Of a stretch of 29,490 nucleotides of DNA, positions 6,291 to 11,562 are shown piece by piece. Positions within the stretch are counted from its first letter, which is position 1. Each line of letters begins with the position of its first letter. The notes beneath the pieces were generated by a model. That model searched no databases and was not told the DNA's origin. It saw nothing but the letters and a program-made list of their open reading frames with translations. This DNA comes from a virus: positions 1-29,490 of IMG/VR virus record IMGVR_UViG_3300007561_000014; one strand, written 5' to 3'. Both the position numbers and the translations under genes were made by a program.

Positions 6291-6326
6291 AAAAAGACAG
6301 GGAGCGCGCGCGGGCGGCTCCCTGTC
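6291..6326 (-). terminator. Intrinsic terminator of the orphan gene
   Basis: A perfect 10-bp stem, GACAGGGAGC at 6296-6305 with GCTCCCTGTC at 6317-6326, encloses an 11-base GC-rich loop. On the minus strand it is followed by five T residues (6295-6291). It begins about 30 bases after the stop of the minus-strand gene that ends at 6357, where a terminator for that gene is expected. The stem itself is built from the repeated GGACAGGGA motif. Confidence 0.75.
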
Positions 6327-6955
6327 CCTGTCTGTCCTGTCTGTCTGGCTGTCAGACTACTGTCCGTCTCCCTGTCCTGTCTTCCTCCGGCGGAGGCGAT
6401 GCACAGCACGATGCGCGACATAGAGCGCGCGAGCCGCGCGCGCCTCCGCATCTCGCCAGTCTGTCTCTCCCTGTCCCTCAGCGCGAAGAATGGATGCAAG
6501 CGCGCGGTCCGCCGAGTAGTCCGCGCGAGTCTGCGGCTGTCCCTGTCCTCGCATCGTGTCAGCGATCGACTGCGGATCGAGCGATCCACGGCGTGTCTGT
6601 GCCGAACCACGGACCATGCCACAGCGTGATGGATGCATCACGATGCTGTGTAGACCGCGCGATTCATGCGCGATCGTGACAGGCTCCAGCCGCGCGGGTG
6701 GCGTTCCTTCAATCGCGCCGGACAGGATCAGGGACAGGCGCGAGACGGTTCCGGCATCGCCAGACTGCCACGCGCGCCTCTGTGCCTGTCTCGCATGCCA
6801 CACTGCGAGTCGCCAGACTTGCTGGCGCTCCGCGCGGCTGTCTCCCTGTCCCTGTCCGATCAGTGCTGTTCCATTGTCTGTCAATCCGATGCTGTTCATG
6901 CTGTCTCCCTGGCTGTGCCGGACAAGCGCGAGCGATGCGCTCCCTGTCCCTGTCC
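6319..6955. repeat. Eight dispersed copies of a 9-mer (GGACAGGGA on the minus strand)
   Basis: TCCCTGTCC on the plus strand starts at 6319, 6369, 6468, 6540, 6843, 6849, 6941 and 6947. I do not find it elsewhere in the window. One copy lies in the terminator stem, five in the orphan gene and two upstream of that gene. The copies in the gene all read Gly-Gln-Gly. Confidence 0.7.
6357..6899 (-). CDS. Orphan protein with repeated GQG segments
   Basis: A 180-residue protein from ATG 6899 to TAG 6357. The start has a good ribosome site (GGGAG, five bases before ATG), and a strong intrinsic terminator follows the stop; both support a real gene in spite of the repeats. The N-terminus (MNSIGLTDNGTALIGQGQGD) leads to a basic helix-rich part (AERQQVWRLAVWHARQAQRR). 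The C-terminal helix is Ala/Arg-rich (DAEARAARALYVAHRAVHRL). GQG or GQGQ occurs at four places, each encoded by the repeated DNA 9-mer. No family is recognised. It is the only minus-strand gene between the sulfatase and the early block, and it is divergent from the first early gene. A small DNA-binding or regulatory protein is possible. The alternative is that the opening is a by-product of the repeats. Confidence 0.6.
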   Translation of the reverse strand: MNSIGLTDNGTALIGQGQGDSRAERQQVWRLAVWHARQAQRRAWQSGDAGTVSRLSLILSGAIEGTPPARLEPVTIAHESRGLHSIVMHPSRCGMVRGSAQTRRGSLDPQSIADTMRGQGQPQTRADYSADRALASILRAEGQGETDWRDAEARAARALYVAHRAVHRLRRRKTGQGDGQ

Positions 6956-6969
6956 GGCTGTCTGTGGGG

Positions 6970-6990
6970 TAGTATCGGACACAATCGAGC
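6970..6990 (-). promoter_or_regulatory. 21-bp element, copy facing the orphan gene
   Basis: On the minus strand it reads GCTCGAT, five bases, CCGATACTA, and ends 70 bp before the ATG at 6899. A TTGCAT lies 17 bp before GATACT, so it may include a sigma70-like -10. The matching plus-strand copy is at 7221-7241. The match covers GC-CGAT and CCGATACTA, with the five bases between them differing. Confidence 0.45.
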
Positions 6991-7104
6991 ACAATGCAAG
7001 CCCACAGCCTGTTTTTTGCGCGCTTCTAAGTACTTGCAGGGTAACAGGTTAGAGCCGCGCGCGCGGATTGTCGCCAGATATGGGGGACCGTGGCCGCATA
7101 TGGC

Positions 7105-7143
7105 GGACGGACGGACAATGGACGGACGGACGGACGGACGGAC
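7105..7143. repeat. GGAC tetranucleotide repeats
   Basis: Three copies of GGAC (7105-7116), then AAT, then six copies (7120-7143). TGTC/TGTCC repeats of partly complementary sequence follow from about 7166 to 7188, so a large imperfect hairpin is possible. The copy number may vary between related phages. Confidence 0.7.
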
Positions 7144-7220
7144 GCAAGCGCGCAAGCGCGCGCGCCTGTCCGCCTGTCTGTCTGTCCGATTATGTCCGAT
7201 ATTCGCGCCGATAGTCCGGC

Positions 7221-7241
7221 GCACGATGTACACCGATACTA
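7221..7241 (+). promoter_or_regulatory. 21-bp element, copy facing the early genes
   Basis: It reads GCACGAT, five bases, CCGATACTA, and ends 65 bp before the ATG at 7307. Its partner on the other strand lies 70 bp before the divergent gene. The shared spacing suggests a promoter or an operator common to both directions. No good -35 box is seen for this copy, so an operator or a phage-specific promoter is as likely as a sigma70 promoter. Confidence 0.45.
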
Positions 7242-7306
7242 GTCAACCTGGCAACCTACGCTTGTCGCGTATGTGCCTGTCCTGACGGTATCGGCGGAGT
7301 GTTTGT

Positions 7307-7594
7307 ATGGAGACTGAAGATTACGGCGACCTGGCCCCGCTCCGCAGCATCCTTGAGCAGCTCAAAGCAGCACGCCTTGAGTTACAACGACTGCGGACAA
7401 CGGCAGGCAGGCGCTCTGACCACGCCTTCTACTACGAAGGCTTGGAAGATGAGTCGCACCGTGTCCATAGCGTACTCAACGAGTACGAAGTGGCGGATGA
7501 ACGCTTCTGGCTTGCCATCGCTTCAATCAAAAGCCTGATGGCTGACGAGCTTCAACAACACGCTCGTGTTGTGACGATTCGCCCTATCGAGTGA
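7307..7594 (+). CDS. First early gene, hypothetical helical protein
   Basis: A 95-residue acidic protein from ATG 7307, with GGAG about eight bases upstream. It reads as two long helices (LRSILEQLKAARLELQRLR and HRVHSVLNEYEVADERFWL), suggesting a small coiled-coil protein. It is the first gene of the plus-strand early block, directly after the repeat-rich control region. First early genes in phages often encode host-takeover or anti-defence proteins; that is inference from position only. No family is recognised. Confidence 0.75.
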   Translation: METEDYGDLAPLRSILEQLKAARLELQRLRTTAGRRSDHAFYYEGLEDESHRVHSVLNEYEVADERFWLAIASIKSLMADELQQHARVVTIRPIE

Positions 7595-7606
7595 TCCGCA
7601 GCTCGG

Positions 7607-7650
7607 CCCTCGTCTACGACGGCGAGGGTCGACCTGCCGACCAATCGGCA
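7607..7650 (+). promoter_or_regulatory. Two tandem hairpins ahead of a ribosome site
   Basis: CCCTCG (7607-7612) pairs with CGAGGG (7623-7628). TGCCGA (7635-7640) pairs with TCGGCA (7645-7650) around a CCAA loop. The second hairpin ends directly before AGAAAGGA, the ribosome site of the 44-residue membrane protein. The pair could control its translation or slow polymerase; there is no T-run. Confidence 0.4.
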
Positions 7651-7664
7651 AGAAAGGACTCTGC

Positions 7665-7799
7665 ATGGAATCTGACGATAGCGTCCACCCGTTGGACAAA
7701 ATCTTCATGCCCTGGCTCTACGCCATCCTCGCTATCGAGATGGTGGTTGTCGTGGCGATCATCGGCTACATGGGCTACTGCTGCTTCAGGTACTGCTAA
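7665..7799 (+). CDS. 44-residue single-span membrane protein
   Basis: Read from ATG 7665 to TAA 7797-7799, with a clear ribosome site (AAGAAAGGA). The first 13 residues are polar and acidic (MESDDSVHPLDKI). Residues about 14-38 form one long hydrophobic span (PWLYAILAIEMVVVVAIIGY), and the end is Cys/Tyr-rich (GYCCFRYC). It lies between the first early gene and the large conserved gene. Small membrane proteins in phage early regions often act in superinfection exclusion or host takeover, but nothing in the sequence shows which. No family is recognised. Confidence 0.65.
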   Translation: MESDDSVHPLDKIFMPWLYAILAIEMVVVVAIIGYMGYCCFRYC

Positions 7800-7805
7800 T
7801 CACGC

Positions 7806-8594
7806 ATGACGACAATACGACGACTTGTCAATCGTCGTACCCGTCGGGCCTCTGCTGCTAAGGCGACTGGTGTCGTCTTGTGGCAAGGTCCGTCTTGGTA
7901 TGACGGCTCTAGCATCGTCGCCATCGCCACCTGGAAGTCGTCTAATCGCAAGACTGGCAACATGGTCCAGATCTGGATCTTGAACGCCGATCTTTCGCCT
8001 ACGACTGCTGCCAAGCGTGGCAACGACGCTGCCTCCTGCGGAAGCTGCGCGTTCCGACCGTTCATTCAACGGCTGGCGCGTCGCCCTCGTGCGTCGCAGG
8101 CTCTCAAGGCTCTGCTTCGCTCTAAGTCTTGCTATGTCAACCTTGGCAAGGCTCCCAACGGCATCTTCCGTGCCTACAAGCGCGGTCGATACCCGCTCTG
8201 GAACGGCGACTTGTCGCTCTTCCACGGTCGCTCTACGCGCTTTGGCGCCTACGGCGACCCTGCGTTCCTGCCCGTGTCGCTCGTCGCTGGCATCGCTGCC
8301 GCGTCGAAGTCGCACACAGGCTACACGCATCAATGGCGCGACATCCGCTCCTCGTGGGCGCGTCGCTTCTTCATGGCCTCGTGCGACTCCGCGCAGGATG
8401 TCGCCGACGCCCGCGACATGGCCTGGCGCTACTTCTACGCTAAGCCTAAGGACGCTCCGGTTCCTGCCGACAGCGTCGTCTGCCCTGCCTCCAACGAGGC
8501 TGGCTCACGCACACAGTGCATCGACTGCACGCTCTGCGACGGCGTGCAATACGACCTTGACCGTCGCAAGTCCATCACCATCAACGCTCACTAA
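7806..8594 (+). CDS. Conserved cysteine-containing phage protein (DUF7227-like)
   Basis: A 262-residue protein. Conserved-looking blocks are GNMVQIWILNADLSP (about 51-65), SCGSCAFRP (77-85), SCYVNLGKAPNGIFRAYKRG (108-127) and a C-terminal cluster CIDCTLC. The cysteines come in pairs and may bind zinc or an iron-sulfur cluster. From memory, proteins with the same order (MVQxWIL, a CGxC pair, CYVNxGxxP, a YxRGxYP block) are widespread in phages and are recorded as DUF7227 without a known function; the number should be checked. The ATG at 7806 lacks a clear ribosome site and follows the previous stop by 6 bases, so coupling is likely. Confidence 0.8.
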   Translation: MTTIRRLVNRRTRRASAAKATGVVLWQGPSWYDGSSIVAIATWKSSNRKTGNMVQIWILNADLSPTTAAKRGNDAASCGSCAFRPFIQRLARRPRASQALKALLRSKSCYVNLGKAPNGIFRAYKRGRYPLWNGDLSLFHGRSTRFGAYGDPAFLPVSLVAGIAAASKSHTGYTHQWRDIRSSWARRFFMASCDSAQDVADARDMAWRYFYAKPKDAPVPADSVVCPASNEAGSRTQCIDCTLCDGVQYDLDRRKSITINAH

Positions 8595-8608
8595 CACGGA
8601 GTCTAAAC

Positions 8609-8989
8609 ATGCCCAACTACCTTGTTCACGTCCGCAAGCTTCCGGCAACGGACACGTGCGGCGTTCGCGTCGTCGCCACTCACCATGGTTACGACAACCA
8701 CGAGCGCATCGTGCTTCCGTATCGCTACGAACTGGATCACTGGGACAACATGAACTACGCGGCCCTCGCGTTGGTCAACAACAACTACTCGTCTTACCTC
8801 GGCATCCGCAAGTGGACTGCCGCGTCCGACGAGAAGTCGCACGTCGTCATCCTGCAAGTCCAGGTGAACGCGCCTAAGCACGAACCACTCAACGGCGAAC
8901 TCGACCAGCTTCTCAAGCTCGAGGGCGTCGAACTCTGCGACAGCCGCAACAACCCCAACCCCTCAATCGAATGGAGTACCTGCAAATGA
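8609..8989 (+). CDS. Hypothetical early protein
   Basis: A 126-residue protein from ATG 8609 with a GGAG ribosome site about nine bases upstream. It starts with a beta-like strand (PNYLVHVRKLPATD) and contains HHGYDNHERIVLPYRYELDHWDNMNY in two parts separated by short turns. Its composition is ordinary and globular. No family is recognised. Its stop overlaps the next start as ATGA, and it begins a run of seven genes linked in this way up to 10194. Confidence 0.8.
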   Translation: MPNYLVHVRKLPATDTCGVRVVATHHGYDNHERIVLPYRYELDHWDNMNYAALALVNNNYSSYLGIRKWTAASDEKSHVVILQVQVNAPKHEPLNGELDQLLKLEGVELCDSRNNPNPSIEWSTCK

Positions 8990-9243
8990 CCGACAACGAA
9001 CCGCTCTTCGACAAGCGCGATGAAGTCTGGTCGTCGCTCGAGCACGCTACGAATGCGCTAGCCGAACTCGACGACGCCATGCGCCTTGCCCTCAAGGCTA
9101 AGGCTGGCCTCAATCGCGACGACCTCGAATGCGTCCACTTGGCCGAGTACCACAAGTGTCTCGACCGCATCCGCAACGACCTCGCCTACGAACTCGCGCA
9201 ACTCGCCGAGCAGTACGGTCACCCCGACTGGGAGGTCGAATGA
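8986..9243 (+). CDS. Hypothetical acidic helical protein
   Basis: An 85-residue protein. The ATG at 8986 overlaps the previous stop as ATGA and has GGAG nine bases upstream, so it is preferred to an in-frame ATG at 8971. The sequence is nearly all helix (SSLEHATNALAELDDAMRLA and YHKCLDRIRNDLAYELAQLA) and acidic. A helical-hairpin fold is likely. No family is recognised. It is translationally coupled on both sides. Confidence 0.75.
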   Translation: MTDNEPLFDKRDEVWSSLEHATNALAELDDAMRLALKAKAGLNRDDLECVHLAEYHKCLDRIRNDLAYELAQLAEQYGHPDWEVE

Positions 9244-9476
9244 AGTACATCATCTCGTGGACTGAGCACATCCGCTACAACGCCATTGTCGACTGGCCCG
9301 ACGACATCGAACGGCTGCGCGACACCGTGCCTTGCTACCCAGGCAGCAACTCTGTCGATGTCGATGGCTCTATGACCAAGACTCGCGAGCGTTGGGATGA
9401 GCTGCGCTATCACGCCGAACCCGACTACGGCAACGCCGACTCGTTCGAGATCCAGCCCTACAAGGAGGACGCATGA
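9240..9476 (+). CDS. Small VPDD-type protein 1
   Basis: A 78-residue protein from ATG 9240, which overlaps the previous stop as ATGA. It begins KYIISWTEHIRYNAIVDWPDD, which resembles the start of two later small genes (9658 and 10015): Lys-Tyr, a short strand, then V-D-x-P-D-D. This suggests three diverged copies of one small acidic domain. Each of the first two copies is followed by a zinc-ribbon gene. No outside family is recognised. DNA mimicry or inhibition of a host protein would fit the acidity but is only inference. Confidence 0.75.
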   Translation: MKYIISWTEHIRYNAIVDWPDDIERLRDTVPCYPGSNSVDVDGSMTKTRERWDELRYHAEPDYGNADSFEIQPYKEDA

Positions 9477-9661
9477 CCTACACCAACTACGGAGAGTGCA
9501 TGGCCTGCGGTGCTGACGGCGAGGTCACCACTCACGACGAGCTGGCTGCTCAACCTGAGACGGTGCTCGAGACCGTCCACTTTCTACTACCACACGAGGG
9601 TAGCTACTACTGCCCAGAGTGCTGCATCCCCTACTCAAACCAACTGGAAGGATACCCATGA
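9473..9661 (+). CDS. Zinc-ribbon small protein 1
   Basis: A 62-residue protein with two CxxC pairs, C9-x2-C12 and C47-x2-C50 (the second inside GSYYCPECC), the classic spacing of a zinc ribbon. Start and stop overlap both neighbours as ATGA. A similar but shorter ribbon is encoded at 9890. Zinc ribbons of this size in phages may bind RNA polymerase, DNA or a host protein; none of these can be chosen from the sequence. Confidence 0.75.
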   Translation: MTYTNYGECMACGADGEVTTHDELAAQPETVLETVHFLLPHEGSYYCPECCIPYSNQLEGYP

Positions 9662-9900
9662 CCCTACGACCTGTGACCATCAAGTACTTTGTCGAGACCA
9701 TGAAGCAAGTCGAGATCGAAGTCCCCGACGACCTTCCCCTCGACCAAGTTGTCGCATCGCTGCGCGACTACAACAACCGCACGAAGTGGCGCGACTCGTG
9801 CTTCTACGAGATGAACCGCCACGGCAAGACGCTGTACGAGGATGTCGATCTCTCGCACGGCAATGTCGAAGTCAAGGAGGTGCCGCCCGATGAACTATGA
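9658..9900 (+). CDS. Small VPDD-type protein 2
   Basis: An 80-residue protein from ATG 9658, with a good ribosome site (GGAAGGA) and an ATGA overlap. The start contains IKYFVETMKQVEIEVPDD, matching the other two small proteins in the strand-strand-VPDD layout. The rest is charged (RTKWRDSCFYEMNRHGK) with an acidic end (VKEVPPDEL). The likely relation to 9240 and 10015 is seen only in about 25 residues, so the rest may have diverged beyond recognition. Confidence 0.75.
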   Translation: MTLRPVTIKYFVETMKQVEIEVPDDLPLDQVVASLRDYNNRTKWRDSCFYEMNRHGKTLYEDVDLSHGNVEVKEVPPDEL

Positions 9901-10018
9901 CGACCCCGCCTATGACCTATACCCCACCTATACCTGCAAGTACTGCGCTGCTATTCAAATCCCACTAACCCCTAACAGTCATGGCTACCTAGCCTGCGAG
10001 GAGTGCAACGACCAATGA
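9890..10018 (+). CDS. Zinc-ribbon small protein 2
   Basis: A 42-residue protein from ATG 9890, with AGGAGG upstream as ribosome site. C16-x2-C19 and C36-x2-C39 form a small zinc ribbon, and the second pair sits in GYLACEEC, similar to GSYYCPEC in the protein at 9473. The gene overlaps the previous one by 11 bases and the next by an ATGA. The strong ribosome site and paired cysteines support it in spite of its size. Confidence 0.65.
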   Translation: MNYDDPAYDLYPTYTCKYCAAIQIPLTPNSHGYLACEECNDQ

Positions 10019-10194
10019 AATACAAGTTCACATACCATCGTGCCGAGATCGTGTCTCAGGTCGTCGATGTGCCTGACGATGTCGATCCCAACGATTACTT
10101 CAACGAGCACAGCGAGGATGCTGAGTTCATCTGGAACAAGAAAGTCCTGCTCCTCGAAGACCGCTGCGACCTCATCGATGTGGAGGACGCATGA
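10015..10194 (+). CDS. Small VPDD-type protein 3
   Basis: A 59-residue acidic protein from ATG 10015 (ATGA overlap). It starts YKFTYHRAEIVSQVVDVPDDVD, again two short strands and then VDVPDD. The end is acidic (EDRCDLIDVEDA). It completes the alternating order VPDD, ribbon, VPDD, ribbon, VPDD from 9240. No outside family is recognised. It is coupled by ATGA to the methyltransferase-like gene. Confidence 0.75.
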   Translation: MKYKFTYHRAEIVSQVVDVPDDVDPNDYFNEHSEDAEFIWNKKVLLLEDRCDLIDVEDA

Positions 10195-10772
10195 AGGTAG
10201 GAGTGCTGTGCGAATACAGCGGTGTCGTGCGCGATGCATTCATCCGCGTCGGCCACGACGCCATCTCGTGCGACTTGCTGCCGACCGAAGCACCAGGTCC
10301 CCACATCCAAGGCGACTGCCTCGCGCAGGACTGGAGTGGCTACGACCTGCTCATCTGTCATCCGCCGTGCACGCACCTCGCCGTCAGCGGCGCACGCTAC
10401 TTCGCCAAGAAGCAAGTGGAGCAGGCCGCTGCCCTCGACTTTGTGCGTGCGCTGATGGCGCTGCCTGTCCCGCGCATCGCCCTCGAGAATCCCATCAGCA
10501 TCATCAGCTCGCGCATCCGCAAGCCTGATCAGATCATCCAACCATGGCAGTTCGGGCACGACGCAAGCAAGGCAACTTGCCTGTGGCTGCAAGGACTACC
10601 ACTACTGCAACCCGTCAACCAACTACCAGGAGATCACAAGACTCGACGCGCCAACCAAACACCATCAGGACAAAACAAACTCGGCCCCTCGCCTGACCGC
10701 TGGAAGCTACGCAGTCGCACATACGACGGCATCGCCAACGCAATGGCCCAACAATGGGGATCACTCACATGA
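10191..10772 (+). CDS. Cytosine-C5 DNA methyltransferase-like protein
   Basis: A 193-residue protein. GVLCEYSGVVRDAF at the start fits motif I (S-adenosylmethionine binding), and ISCDLLP fits motif II. CHPPC at about 56-60 fits motif IV with the catalytic Cys60, and ALENP (97-101) is the counterpart of the ENV motif VI. It is shorter than restriction-type enzymes and has little room for a target-recognition domain; similar short forms are common in phages. The product would be modified phage DNA that escapes host cleavage, or altered bases; the activity itself is inferred. The C-terminal RTYDGIANAMAQQWG is typical of the end of such proteins. Confidence 0.85.
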   Translation: MKVGVLCEYSGVVRDAFIRVGHDAISCDLLPTEAPGPHIQGDCLAQDWSGYDLLICHPPCTHLAVSGARYFAKKQVEQAAALDFVRALMALPVPRIALENPISIISSRIRKPDQIIQPWQFGHDASKATCLWLQGLPLLQPVNQLPGDHKTRRANQTPSGQNKLGPSPDRWKLRSRTYDGIANAMAQQWGSLT

Positions 10773-10993
10773 ACAATGACTTCCGAGCATACGCTCGACA
10801 ACTATCCAACCAGACAATCGACGAGCGCATCGTCGAGCTGCAACGGTCAAGCGTGCGCGACGAGCGCAACGCCCCGACCTACACCCAACAGATCCGCATC
10901 CTGCGCGACGAGCTGCAACGCAGGGTGCGTGACTACGATCAGCTCGAACATCGCAACCGCAACATGGGCACACGCCCGACAACCATCACCTGA
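10769..10993 (+). CDS. Hypothetical basic helical protein
   Basis: A 74-residue protein. ATG 10769 overlaps the stop of the methyltransferase-like gene as ATGA and is preferred to ATG 10754. It is rich in Arg, Asn and Gln, with helical stretches (DERIVELQRSSVRDER and QIRILRDELQRRVRDYDQL) suggesting a coiled coil. No family is recognised. It may work with the methyltransferase because of the coupling, which is inference only. Confidence 0.7.
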   Translation: MNNDFRAYARQLSNQTIDERIVELQRSSVRDERNAPTYTQQIRILRDELQRRVRDYDQLEHRNRNMGTRPTTIT

Positions 10994-10995
10994 CC

Positions 10996-11238
10996 ATGAC
11001 CCAACACGACAACTCCGACGCCCTGTACCAACGCTTCCTCGAGTCTGCCCGTCACGCCATCGAGGTTCACCTCGCAGCGTGCATCATGTTCGAGGAGACC
11101 AAGTGGCGCCGCACCCACGACCAGCGCCCTCGCGACACCGTCGTTGATGACGCCGTCCGCCGTGGCTGCGACGCCCTTATCCAACTGAGCGAACAGCGAC
11201 GCAACAATCCTCTTGCACACGACTACAATCCCGAGTAA
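10996..11238 (+). CDS. Hypothetical protein
   Basis: An 80-residue protein from ATG 10996, two bases after the previous stop, without a clear ribosome site. It reads as helical (SDALYQRFLESARHAIEVHL and VDDAVRRGCDALIQLSEQRR) with both acidic and basic faces. No family is recognised. Confidence 0.7.
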   Translation: MTQHDNSDALYQRFLESARHAIEVHLAACIMFEETKWRRTHDQRPRDTVVDDAVRRGCDALIQLSEQRRNNPLAHDYNPE

Positions 11239-11261
11239 CATCTGAACCAAGGAGACACAGC

Positions 11262-11474
11262 ATGACCCCTAACCGTGACACAATGTTCGTACTCGACCGC
11301 CTCATCGAATGGTATGGCAACGACGCCATCAAGGCGCCGCCGCCCGAGGTCGAAGCCACTATCCGCCTGGCCAAGTACCTCATCGCCGACATGCGGCACG
11401 AAGAGGAGACGCTAGATCGCTGGGCCGATGAGATGCAGAACCGCTACGACATGGAGTACACGACCCCGTTCTGA
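11262..11474 (+). CDS. Hypothetical acidic protein
   Basis: A 70-residue acidic protein with an AAGGAGA ribosome site eight bases before ATG 11262. It reads as two helices (TMFVLDRLIEWYGNDAI and EATIRLAKYLIADMRHEEE). It is the last small gene before the recombination module, from which a structured leader separates it. No family is recognised. Confidence 0.75.
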   Translation: MTPNRDTMFVLDRLIEWYGNDAIKAPPPEVEATIRLAKYLIADMRHEEETLDRWADEMQNRYDMEYTTPF

Positions 11475-11483
11475 GTAACACGT

Positions 11484-11539
11484 GGCGGGAGGACTCCTCC
11501 GCCGGCTGGGCTTCCCGCCTTCCATGCTACCCAGCCGGC
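11484..11539 (+). promoter_or_regulatory. Structured leader ahead of the exonuclease gene
   Basis: A short hairpin (GGAGG, ACT, CCTCC at 11488-11500) is followed by a perfect 10-bp stem, GCCGGCTGGG at 11501-11510 with CCCAGCCGGC at 11530-11539, around a 19-base loop. There is no T-run. The SD-like GGGAGGA is itself in the first hairpin. The next start (ATG 11563) has no ribosome site of its own, so RNA structure may control translation of the recombination genes. Confidence 0.5.
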
Positions 11540-11562
11540 ACCTACACCCTCATTCATTACAC

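Larger units (their letters stand above)
6900..7306. other. Divergent intergenic region with repeats
   Basis: This 407-bp stretch separates the minus-strand orphan gene from the plus-strand early genes. It holds two outward-facing copies of a 21-bp element, GGAC tetranucleotide repeats, two GCAAGCGC direct repeats, and several TGTCCGAT motifs (for example in the cluster 7185-7200). This is where control of the early block and perhaps a replication origin would lie. No gene is seen. Confidence 0.6.

Noticed and set aside
6020-6679. Overlapping openings of about 190-200 codons on both strands in the repeat zone
   Set aside because: The high GC content leaves few stops here. Only the minus-strand frame 6357-6899 has a ribosome site, a terminator and repeats kept in frame.
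7105-7200. Tandem repeats as a CRISPR array
   Set aside because: The units are only 4-8 bp with no unique spacers and no cas genes nearby.
6709-7285. Long openings on both strands in the divergent region
   Set aside because: They run through simple repeats (GGAC, TGTC) and would cover the likely control elements; composition is that of repeats.
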